This document shows, piece by piece, positions 1 through 6,652 of a DNA stretch of 6,929 bases (positions are counted from its first letter, which is position 1; each line of letters begins with the position of its first letter). The translations under genes and the position numbers were made by a program. The notes below the pieces were generated by a model. That model was not told the DNA's origin. It did no database searches and was given only the letters and a program-made list of their open reading frames with translations. The stretch spans positions 1 through 6,929 of the forward strand of contig CALRCS010000038.1 of the NCBI GenBank assembly GCA_943354625.1, read 5' to 3'. Origin of the DNA: Candidatus Nomurabacteria bacterium (lineage in GTDB: Bacteria; Patescibacteriota; Minisyncoccia; Phycocordibacterales; PALSA-1337).

Positions 1-2478
1 GAACTTTCTTTGAAATACAATTTACCATTTATTCAACATGTCACTCAGTATGGAGTCTTTAAACCTGAAGTTACTGATTTTGCTGGTCAATTTGTCAAAC
101 CAAAAGAGGATCATCAAAAAGCAGATATTGAAGTAATAAAATACCTAGCAGGAAAGGGTACTCTTTTTGCAAAAGAGAAAATAATTCACTCATATCCGCA
201 CTGTTGGAGATGTGATACTCCACTTCTAAACTACGCTACTTCATCATGGTTTGTAAAAGTAACTTCACTTCGCGATAGACTTGTTAAAGAAAATAAAAAA
301 GTAAAATGGGTGCCAAAAGAGGTTGGGGAGGCACGATTTGGAAATTGGCTTCTCGGAGCACGTGATTGGGCTATTTCTCGTTCACGTTTCTGGGGAGCAC
401 CACTTCCAGTCTGGAGAGATGAAGAGACAAAAGAATCTTTTGTTTTTGGTTCGATAGATGATATGAGAAAGTGTAGTAAAGCAAAAAATACTTATTACGT
501 ATGTCGTCATGGTGAATCTGAAAATAATATAAAAAGAATAGTGAGTTCTGTAGCGGGAGATCCATATCACCTAACCGCAAATGGAAGAACACAAGTACAG
601 ACAGCTGCGAAGTGGTTTTCTGATAAGAAGATAGATTTAATTTTCGTTTCACCATTTTTGCGAACAAAAGAGACGGCTGAGATAATTGCAAGACATATTA
701 ATCTCGATAAAAATAAGATAATAGTAGATCCAAGAATCCATGAAATAAATGCTGGTATATGGAATGGTAAAAGTTTTGATGATTTTGTTTCCAATTTTGT
801 TCATGCAAATCGTTTTGCGGAAAGACCTGAAGGTGGTGAAAATTACGTAGATATAAAGAAAAGGATGGGAGATTTTATCTATGATATAGAAAATAAACAC
901 AATGGTAAAAATATTCTAATAATAACTCATGACACCCCGCTATTCCTGCTTACTGCTGTTGTAAAAGGATTGAATAGAAAACAGTCCATTGAAATGCGTG
1001 GATCCACTGACCATTTCAATAAAAATGCAAAACCAGAGAAGTTAGACTTTCGTCCATTACCTCATAATTCCGAATATGAGATTGATTTACATAGACCATA
1101 TATTGATGATATAGAACTTACATCAACAAAAGGGAATAAACTAAAACGAGTTCCTGAAGTTTTTGATTGCTGGTTTGAGTCCGGGTCTATGCCTTTTGGA
1201 GAGGTACATTATCCTTTTAATAAACAGGATTTCAATCCAAAACCAGGCCCTTTTAGTAAAATCTTAGGTAAAGCAAAGGGATATCCTGCAGACTTTATTG
1301 CTGAAGGATTGGATCAAACTCGAGGATGGTTTTATTCTATGCTTGTACTCGGCGTCGCTCTTTTTGGAAAATCTCCATATAAGAATGTGATTGTAAATGG
1401 AACTGTACTTGCGGAGGATGGCCAGAAGATGTCAAAAAGATTAAAAAATTATCCAGATCTTATGATAATTGTGAATAAGTATGGAGCAGATGCACTTCGA
1501 TACGTATTGATGTCATCTCCAGTTGTGCATGCGCAAGATTTTGCTTTTATTGAAAAAGGTGTTGATGATGTAGTAAAAAAACATATAGGTAGACTGAATA
1601 ATGTAGTCACTTTTTATGAAATGTATTATCAAGACGGTTTGGCTGAAGTACAAAGCACAAACAATCTTGATGTATGGATATCAACCCGACTAAAGGAATT
1701 AACAAGAGAGATAACAGAAAGTCTAGAAAAATATGAAATAGATCGTGCCACTCGACCGATTGCTGATTTTATCGATGATCTTTCGACTTGGTATATACGT
1801 AGGTCGCGTGATCGTTTTAAGAGTGAAGATAGAACTGAAGTAAATGCCGTGCTCTTAACTTCACGAACTGTCCTACTTGATTTCACAAAGTTAATAGCAC
1901 CTTTTATGCCATTTCTAGCGGAAGATATTTATCAGAGGTTAAAGGGTCCACTGGAAAGTGTTCATTTAGAGTCATGGCCAGAGCCAGCGAAATTTGACGT
2001 AAAGGTTCTTCAGGGTATGAAAGAGGCACGACGTATCGCTTCTCTTGGACTCGAAGCGCGAATGAAAGCAAAAATAAATGTTCGTCAGCCTCTCGCAAAA
2101 CTAAATGTGAAAGGTAATTTCCCAATTAATTTAATTGAAATAATAAAAGATGAAGTAAATGTTAAAGAGGTTGTTTCAGATACAGGTATTGTTGACGAAG
2201 TTTCTCTTGATACAATAATAACGCCCTCATTAAAAGAGGAAGGAGCTATTCGTGAATTTATTCGAGCTATTCAGGACCTCCGAAAAGAAAAAGGTCTGAC
2301 AATTCAAGATCGCGCCACTCTGACTATAGATGCCGAAAAAGTTGTGATTGATTTAATAGTAAAAAATAAAGCAATGATTTCAAGTGCTACTTTACTGAAG
2401 GATATTGTATTTAAGAGTTTAGATGGGGAAGTTTTGAGTATTGGGGAATATTCTGTGAAGTTGAGTATTGAGAAATAG
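1..2478 (+). CDS. ileS: Isoleucine--tRNA ligase, type 2, 5'-partial, with internal histidine-phosphatase domain
   Basis: Class I synthetase that activates isoleucine with ATP and charges tRNA-Ile in the cytoplasm. The frame is open to the left edge, so the Rossmann start with HIGH and most of the CP1 editing domain lie outside the window; the TTG at 10 is an internal codon. Counting residues from base 1, I see the end of the editing region with SYPHCWRCDTP (64-74), RDWAISRSRFWG (121-132), the inserted phosphatase domain (about 160-359), HRPYIDDI, DCWFESGSMPF (389-399), KMSKR (476-480), the helical anticodon-binding domain with WYIRRSR (597-603), then ARMKAKINVRQPL and a C-terminal domain of the type 2 kind. 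From memory, human IleRS has only a short linker between its 'IGSVAEL' and 'DLHR' segments where the insert sits. Cysteines sometimes seen near this site are absent. The frame is uninterrupted on both sides of the insert. IleRS identity is very secure. Confidence 0.97.
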   Translation, partial: ELSLKYNLPFIQHVTQYGVFKPEVTDFAGQFVKPKEDHQKADIEVIKYLAGKGTLFAKEKIIHSYPHCWRCDTPLLNYATSSWFVKVTSLRDRLVKENKKVKWVPKEVGEARFGNWLLGARDWAISRSRFWGAPLPVWRDEETKESFVFGSIDDMRKCSKAKNTYYVCRHGESENNIKRIVSSVAGDPYHLTANGRTQVQTAAKWFSDKKIDLIFVSPFLRTKETAEIIARHINLDKNKIIVDPRIHEINAGIWNGKSFDDFVSNFVHANRFAERPEGGENYVDIKKRMGDFIYDIENKHNGKNILIITHDTPLFLLTAVVKGLNRKQSIEMRGSTDHFNKNAKPEKLDFRPLPHNSEYEIDLHRPYIDDIELTSTKGNKLKRVPEVFDCWFESGSMPFGEVHYPFNKQDFNPKPGPFSKILGKAKGYPADFIAEGLDQTRGWFYSMLVLGVALFGKSPYKNVIVNGTVLAEDGQKMSKRLKNYPDLMIIVNKYGADALRYVLMSSPVVHAQDFAFIEKGVDDVVKKHIGRLNNVVTFYEMYYQDGLAEVQSTNNLDVWISTRLKELTREITESLEKYEIDRATRPIADFIDDLSTWYIRRSRDRFKSEDRTEVNAVLLTSRTVLLDFTKLIAPFMPFLAEDIYQRLKGPLESVHLESWPEPAKFDVKVLQGMKEARRIASLGLEARMKAKINVRQPLAKLNVKGNFPINLIEIIKDEVNVKEVVSDTGIVDEVSLDTIITPSLKEEGAIREFIRAIQDLRKEKGLTIQDRATLTIDAEKVVIDLIVKNKAMISSATLLKDIVFKSLDGEVLSIGEYSVKLSIEK
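478..1077 (+). other. Histidine phosphatase (PGM-like) domain inserted within IleRS
   Basis: Domain inside the ileS reading frame, about 200 residues. It carries the full catalytic signature of the histidine phosphatase superfamily: YYVCRHGESENN with the nucleophile histidine at 508-510 and its preceding arginine at 505-507; SPFLRTKETAE with the second arginine at 661-663; HEINAGIWNGKS with the likely acid glutamate at 742-744; and ILIITHDTP with the second histidine at 928-930. That is the normal order and spacing for a PhoE/CobC/SixA-type fold, so the domain looks catalytically competent. Known members hydrolyse or transfer phosphate through a phosphohistidine; the substrate here cannot be read from the sequence. 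It replaces a roughly ten-residue linker of ordinary IleRS between FVFGSIDDM and DLHRPYIDD. GC is about 34%, against about 37% for the 480 bases before it, so composition gives no sign of recent transfer. Boundaries are approximate. Confidence 0.92.
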
Positions 2479-2495
2479 AAAAGATTATTTATGAT
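2468..2495 (+). promoter_or_regulatory. Candidate sigma70-type promoter for recO
   Basis: TTGAGA (2468-2473) and TATGAT (2490-2495) each match the -35 and -10 consensus at five of six positions and are 16 bases apart. The -35 overlaps the end of ileS. The predicted transcript start is near 2502, giving a leader of about 30 bases before the recO ATG. In AT-rich DNA such matches arise by chance, so this is a suggestion only; recO could equally be read from the ileS transcript. Confidence 0.35.
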
Positions 2496-2532
2496 GTGAT
2501 ATAAATTTGAATTTTTTAAATCCATATAGATT

Positions 2533-3087
2533 ATGCACCACATATACACCACTCCCGCTTTCGTTATACATAGCAGTTCTCATGGAGAATCTGGTAAGTT
2601 CCTATTACTTTTTACTCGCGATTTTGGAATGATTGGTGCTACTGCACAAGGAATCCGTCTGGCGCAGTCAAAACTGCGTTATCATGTCCAAGATTCTTGT
2701 CTTTCAAATATTTCTATTGTGCGTGGAAAAGAGGTCTGGCGTCTAACTGGTGCACAGGAACTTTTTCATGAAAAAAATACGATACTGCACCTTAAAATTC
2801 TTAAACTCTTGAAGCGCCTTCTCCATGGTGAAGAAAAAAACGATAAACTTTTTGGGATAATTGAGGAATTATACAAGACTAGTATTAACGAGGTTGATTA
2901 TGAGATTGTTGAGTGTTTAACGATTTTGCGAATATTAAATACATTGGGTTATATAAAAAATAATGAGGAAATAGGTAAGTTTTTACAGAATAATTTTATA
3001 GATAAAGAGCTTGTTTTACAATTCCTTCCTATTAAGAGTAAAGTAATTCAAATTATAAATAATGCCCTAAAGGAGAGTCAGCTATAA
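2533..3087 (+). CDS. recO: DNA repair protein RecO, short form
   Basis: RecO anneals single strands and, with RecR, helps load RecA on SSB-coated DNA in the RecF pathway. Residues 1-80 fit the N-terminal OB fold: a YTTPAFVIHS strand, HGESGKFLLLFTRDFG, then IGATAQGIRLAQSKLRYH, matching the family pattern of 'GE-d-ll-lft-e-G' followed by 'akG-r--kSklr'. The helical part follows and includes ILRILNTLGY (131-140), the usual 'lR-L--lGy' segment. At 184 residues it is shorter than the roughly 240 of textbook RecO and lacks the zinc-finger cysteine cluster; only two cysteines are present (56 and 128), too far apart for a CxxC. An in-frame TAG at 2527-2529 rules out any earlier start. No Shine-Dalgarno is visible upstream. 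It lies 54 bases after ileS. The C-terminal trimming looks like a lineage feature rather than a frameshift. Confidence 0.87.
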   Translation: MHHIYTTPAFVIHSSSHGESGKFLLLFTRDFGMIGATAQGIRLAQSKLRYHVQDSCLSNISIVRGKEVWRLTGAQELFHEKNTILHLKILKLLKRLLHGEEKNDKLFGIIEELYKTSINEVDYEIVECLTILRILNTLGYIKNNEEIGKFLQNNFIDKELVLQFLPIKSKVIQIINNALKESQL

Positions 3088-3116
3088 TGTACACACAATT
3101 AACCTTTTGGCTCTTA

Positions 3117-3125
3117 TGGTATAAT
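3117..3125 (+). promoter_or_regulatory. Extended -10 promoter immediately upstream of the membrane-protein gene
   Basis: TGGTATAAT is a perfect TATAAT (3120-3125) preceded by the TG of an extended -10. A weak -35 (TTAACC, 3099-3104) sits 15 bases upstream. Transcription would begin around 3131-3134, at or within a few bases of the ATG at 3134, so the transcript would be leaderless or nearly so. A second TATAAT at 3083-3088 overlaps the recO stop and would give a leader of about 40 bases, but it has no convincing -35. Confidence 0.5.
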
Positions 3126-3133
3126 AAATTGAT

Positions 3134-5071
3134 ATGAATGAAGAAGATAACAGTAAAGTTGATGACTTGAATAGGTCTCTATACTCAAGAAGTTCACCAG
3201 AAATACGCTCAAAAAGAAGATTGAGATTTGATGAACAAGAAGTTGATGTAGAGAAAGATTGGAAACACCCAGATGAATCTGAGTCACAGGGTTTAGTATT
3301 TAATCAAAATAATAAGAGTAAAGCTATGTCATTTCTCACAAAAATTTTAGTTACGTCATTTGTTTTTTTCCTTATAGCGCTTAGTATCGGTGCGTATTTT
3401 ATTTTCAATGGCTCAAATGTCGTATCAGCAAATAACGTAGATATAAATATAGAAGGACCAGTATCCATTGCCGGAGGGGAGCCAGTATCTTTTGATATTA
3501 AAGTCTTAAATCATAATAATATTAAACTCGAATCAGTGAGGCTAACGGTTGATTTTCCAGCAGGTACTACCGATGCCCAAGATAGTACAAAAGAGTTAAA
3601 GAGCTACACTGAGACTTTAGATGATATTGCCCCTGGAGGAATAGGGCAAAAGACTATAAAAGCCGTGGTATATGGAGAAGAAAATAGTAGAAAAGAAATA
3701 AAGGTTTCAATAGAGTATAAAGTCAAAGGTTCCAATGCCGTTTTTCCAAAAGAAAAAACTTTTGATTTACTTATCTCATCATCACCACTATCTATATCAG
3801 TATCCTCATTTAAAGAGGTAAATTCTGGTCAGGAATTTGAATTATCTGTAATGGTTAATTCAAATTCAAGAGAGATAATTAAAAATCTACTTTTGAAGGC
3901 TGTATATCCATTTGGTTTTACATATACTTCATCAGATCTAAAACCTTATTCTGATAATAGTACTTGGAGAATAGGTGATATTCCACCGGGAGGGAAGAAA
4001 ATAATTAAAATAAAAGGAAGACTCGAGGGACAAGACGATGAGGTCAGGGTATTTCGTTTTAATATAGGCGCCTATCGTCTAGGAAATGAAAAAGTAATTG
4101 GAACTCAATACATATCTGGCACAAAAGAGGTATCTATTAGGAAACCTTTTATGACTGTTGGTATTTCTATGAATGGTGATGATTCAAATCAAGCATTCAT
4201 AACAACATTCAATAATTCCGTAAAAGTTGATATTTCATATTTTAATAACCTTCCAACATCTATAATAAATGCAGAAATTCACGTGGTACTCTCTGGATCA
4301 TCTTTTGATAAAGCATCTGTATCACCAGGTGATGGTCTATATAGATCAGCTCAAAATGAAATAGTATGGAATAGTATTACTACAAGTGCTCTAAACAATA
4401 TAGAAGCCGGGGGAAATGGAATAGTGAGTTTTAGTGTCTCACCGAGAGATTTTAGTACAGTAAAAAAGTTAATTACTGATCCAGAATTGAAGTTTATTGT
4501 AAGTATAAAAGGAAGAAGAAATTCTGAATCAAATGTCCCTGAGGATATAAGTTCGACAGCTAGTAGGCAGATAAAAGTTTCTTCAAATATCTCTTTGGGT
4601 GGACAGACGTTACGTTCATCACCGCCTTTTATAAATACTGGACCTATACCTCCACGTGCCGAACAGCAAACTACTTATACAGTACGTTGGATTGTAGATA
4701 ATACAGTAAACAATGTAAGCGGAGTGCAGGTTAGATCTAGCTTACCTTCATATGTAAAATGGCTTGGTAAAATAGAGCCTTCTACGGATGATCTAACCTA
4801 TGATAGTGTAAACGGCCAGTTAGTGTGGAATATCGGAAGTTTGGGTACGTATACAGCTGGCAGTTCAAGGAGAAGACAAATCGCTTTTCAGGTATCATTG
4901 AATCCAAGTATCGCTCAAGTCGGAGCTATACCAATATTAGTAAACCAATCAAGCATTTCAGCTACAGATGACTTTACAGGTGAAGCATTAAAGGGTAATC
5001 TTAGTCCACTTTCGACAAGATTTAGTACAGACCAGATATTTAAAGATGGAGATGAAATGGTAGTAAAATAA
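3134..5071 (+). CDS. Single-pass membrane protein with four DUF11-like Ig-fold repeats
   Basis: Function unknown; likely an envelope-anchored surface or extracytoplasmic protein. Residues 1-65 are charged and probably cytoplasmic, with a basic patch SKRRLRF (26-32). Residues about 66-92 form one hydrophobic helix (SFVFFLIALSIGAYFIF) with lysines on its N-side, predicting N-in, C-out topology and no signal-peptidase site. The remaining 550 residues are beta-rich and resemble DUF11/COG1361-type domains. Four units are suggested, near 100-215, 218-336, 338-485 and 500-632. Each ends in a related strand-turn: LDDIAPGGIGQKTI (162-175), RIGDIPPGGKKIIKI (279-293), NNIEAGGNGIVSFSV (421-435) and WNIGSLGTYTAG (565-576). 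I find no cysteine in the protein, as is common for extracytoplasmic repeats without disulfides. An in-frame TAA at 3125-3127 fixes the start. There is no Shine-Dalgarno. The end lies 9 bases before glyS, suggesting one operon. No sorting motif or second membrane segment follows at the C-terminus. Confidence 0.85.
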   Translation: MNEEDNSKVDDLNRSLYSRSSPEIRSKRRLRFDEQEVDVEKDWKHPDESESQGLVFNQNNKSKAMSFLTKILVTSFVFFLIALSIGAYFIFNGSNVVSANNVDINIEGPVSIAGGEPVSFDIKVLNHNNIKLESVRLTVDFPAGTTDAQDSTKELKSYTETLDDIAPGGIGQKTIKAVVYGEENSRKEIKVSIEYKVKGSNAVFPKEKTFDLLISSSPLSISVSSFKEVNSGQEFELSVMVNSNSREIIKNLLLKAVYPFGFTYTSSDLKPYSDNSTWRIGDIPPGGKKIIKIKGRLEGQDDEVRVFRFNIGAYRLGNEKVIGTQYISGTKEVSIRKPFMTVGISMNGDDSNQAFITTFNNSVKVDISYFNNLPTSIINAEIHVVLSGSSFDKASVSPGDGLYRSAQNEIVWNSITTSALNNIEAGGNGIVSFSVSPRDFSTVKKLITDPELKFIVSIKGRRNSESNVPEDISSTASRQIKVSSNISLGGQTLRSSPPFINTGPIPPRAEQQTTYTVRWIVDNTVNNVSGVQVRSSLPSYVKWLGKIEPSTDDLTYDSVNGQLVWNIGSLGTYTAGSSRRRQIAFQVSLNPSIAQVGAIPILVNQSSISATDDFTGEALKGNLSPLSTRFSTDQIFKDGDEMVVK

Positions 5072-5080
5072 TAAAAATAA

Positions 5081-6496
5081 ATGACAAATAAACCAAATAC
5101 AGAAGAGACAAAGATGGAGAAAATAGTATCGCTGACAAAACGAAGAGGCTTCGTATACCCATCATCAGAAATATACGGTGGAGTGTCGGGTGTATATGAT
5201 TATGGTCACTACGGTATTCTTCTTAAAGAAAATATAAAAAATCTTTGGCTAAAATCTATGATACAGATGAGAGACGATATCTACGGTCTAGATAGTGCAA
5301 TCTTTATGCATGCACAGGCTTGGGTAGCCTCAGGTCATGTTGATGGTTTTAATGATCCACAAGTCGATTGTAAAAACTGCAAAGCACGTTTCCGCGCAGA
5401 TCATATCCTAGAAGATCATGGAATAAATGCTGATAAGATGCCTATTGAATTTATTAATGAAAAACTTGATGAGCTTCGAAAAGCAAAGAAATTGAAATGT
5501 TCAAATTGTGGATCTACTGATCTTACTCCTGCAAAGACTTTTTCATTGATGGTAAAGTCCAATTTCGGTTCACCTGTAGATACTATCACTGATGAAAATG
5601 TTATGTATTTGAGGCCTGAAACATGTGGAGGCATTTATCTTGAATACAAAAATACCCTAGACACCCTTCATCCAAAACTTCCTTTTGGTATTGCACAGGT
5701 TGGAAAAGCTTTCAGGAATGAAATCGCTGCAAGACAGTTTATTTTTCGTACTAGAGAATTTGAACAAATGGAAATGCAATATTTTCATGATCCAAAGGAT
5801 ACGAAGGAGCTTTATGAAATGTGGAAACAGATCAGGTGGAATTGGTATATAGAAAATGGTATTCCAAAAGAAAAATTGAGATTTTTTAAACATGAAAAGT
5901 TAGCACACTATGCAAGTGAAGCTTTTGATATAGAATACAACTTTGGATTTTTTGGAGATTCATTCAAGGAGGTTGAAGGAATTCATGCAAGAGGGGATTG
6001 GGATCTATCACAACACTCAAAGTTTTCTGGTGTAACTTTGGATTATTATGATGAAGAAACTAAAAAAAGATTTATTCCACATATCTTGGAAACTTCAGCT
6101 GGACTAGCGCGAATGATGCTCATGTTTCTCGATAATGCATACACTGAAGATCTTTCAGGTGAAGAGCCAAGGGTATACCTAAAACTTCCACCAAATCTCG
6201 CACCAGTTAAGGTTGCAGTATTTCCTTTATTAAAAAATAAGCCGGAACTTGTAGCAAAAGCAAAAGAAATCTTCAATTTTCTTCGACAAGATTTTATGTG
6301 TGAGTTTGATGACAATGGAAATATTGGTAAGAGGTATCGTCGTCAAGATGAAATAGGTACACCTTACTGTGTGACTGTTGATTTTGATACTATTGAGAAA
6401 GGTGCAGGAGTTACTGTGAGAGATAGGGATACTGGAAAACAGGAGAGGGTGAAGATAGAGGAGTTGACAAAGTACATGGAAGGTGCTATTACGTAG
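5081..6496 (+). CDS. glyS: Glycine--tRNA ligase, alpha2 (homodimer) type
   Basis: Class II synthetase that charges tRNA-Gly in the cytoplasm. At 471 residues it has the usual length of the single-chain homodimeric form (often named glyQS), not the alpha2beta2 form. Visible parts are the N-terminal SLTKRRGFVYPSSEIYGG (17-34), a zinc-binding insertion with cysteine pairs CKNC (97-100) and CSNC (140-143), the LRPETCGGIYLEYKN segment (177-191), motif 2 from FRNEIAARQF to EFEQME (211-231), EGIHARGDWDL (299-309), motif 3 ETSAGLARMMLMFL (337-350), and the C-terminal anticodon-binding domain starting near PNLAPVKVAVFPL (371-383). The common RPETAQGIF signature reads RPETCGGIY here. An in-frame TAA directly precedes the ATG, so 5081 is the first possible start; ATG at 5114 is an alternative that still keeps the conserved domain. 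No clear Shine-Dalgarno. The stop codon lies within the following inverted repeat. Confidence 0.96.
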   Translation: MTNKPNTEETKMEKIVSLTKRRGFVYPSSEIYGGVSGVYDYGHYGILLKENIKNLWLKSMIQMRDDIYGLDSAIFMHAQAWVASGHVDGFNDPQVDCKNCKARFRADHILEDHGINADKMPIEFINEKLDELRKAKKLKCSNCGSTDLTPAKTFSLMVKSNFGSPVDTITDENVMYLRPETCGGIYLEYKNTLDTLHPKLPFGIAQVGKAFRNEIAARQFIFRTREFEQMEMQYFHDPKDTKELYEMWKQIRWNWYIENGIPKEKLRFFKHEKLAHYASEAFDIEYNFGFFGDSFKEVEGIHARGDWDLSQHSKFSGVTLDYYDEETKKRFIPHILETSAGLARMMLMFLDNAYTEDLSGEEPRVYLKLPPNLAPVKVAVFPLLKNKPELVAKAKEIFNFLRQDFMCEFDDNGNIGKRYRRQDEIGTPYCVTVDFDTIEKGAGVTVRDRDTGKQERVKIEELTKYMEGAIT

Positions 6497-6606
6497 AAGT
6501 AGTACTTTGATATATAAATCTGTGGTCATAGCCAAAAGATGCTGAAAAAGCCTTATAAATCGGCATTTTCTAGCTATGACCATTCTGGTCCTAGTAACTA
6601 CTTCTA
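6494..6606. repeat. Nested 113-bp inverted repeat at the glyS 3' end
   Basis: Two perfect 10-base inverted pairs are nested. The outer arms are TAGAAGTAGT (6494-6503) and ACTACTTCTA (6597-6606); they extend by ACT/AGT if A6596 is bulged. The inner arms are TGGTCATAGC (6523-6532) and GCTATGACCA (6573-6582). A third, weaker stem sits in the centre. Internal loops of 16-19 and 10-14 bases separate the outer and inner stems. The outer left arm starts at the TAG stop of glyS. A long cruciform-capable or RNA-folding structure is evident; its role is not. Options are an elaborate 3' end or terminator of the glyS transcript, a structured RNA leader for the next gene, or a small MITE-like insertion. 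The 156-base gap between genes holds this element and little else. Confidence 0.85.
6534..6569 (+). terminator. Possible intrinsic terminator in the core of the inverted repeat
   Basis: TGCTGA (6540-6545) can pair with TCGGCA (6560-6565), with one G-U pair, over a 14-base loop; AAAA (6534-6537) pairs with the following TTTT (6566-6569) across a two-base GA bulge. A competing fold pairs AAAAAGCC (6545-6552) with GGCATTTT (6562-6569) with one mismatch and a 9-base loop. Either gives a hairpin ending in a short T-run after glyS. The GC content and T-run are modest, so the call is tentative. Confidence 0.35.
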
Positions 6607-6642
6607 TTAGGAGTAGTTAAATAACAACTATCAGTTGGAGTT

Positions 6643-6646
6643 AGGA
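6643..6646 (+). promoter_or_regulatory. Ribosome binding site of the last gene
   Basis: AGGA lies 6 bases before the ATG at 6653 and selects that start over an in-frame TTG at 6635. It is the only convincing Shine-Dalgarno in the window; recO, the membrane-protein gene and glyS have none. Confidence 0.65.
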
Positions 6647-6652
6647 AAAATT

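Noticed and set aside
10..12. TTG as the true start of the first gene
   Set aside because: The frame is open to base 1, and the protein at this point is already in the IleRS editing domain, so the gene starts upstream of the window.
371..900. Several short minus-strand open frames opposite ileS
   Set aside because: They are antisense to a strongly conserved domain, show low-complexity composition and have no start signals.
478..1077. A separate phosphatase gene or a chimeric assembly joining two genes
   Set aside because: The frame is continuous, with no stop or separate start signal, and typical IleRS sequence resumes exactly after the domain. A precise in-frame misassembly at both borders is unlikely.
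3083..3088. TATAAT overlapping the recO stop as the main promoter of the next gene
   Set aside because: No matching -35 or extended -10 TG accompanies it; the box at 3120-3125 is better.
1..6496. UGA recoded to glycine, as in some Patescibacteria lineages
   Set aside because: None of the genes contains an in-frame TGA; all four stops are TAG or TAA, and glycine is encoded by normal GGN codons.
6497..6652. T-box riboswitch or tRNA in the gap after glyS
   Set aside because: No T-box consensus, cloverleaf or CCA end could be found, and the gap is downstream of the synthetase rather than upstream.
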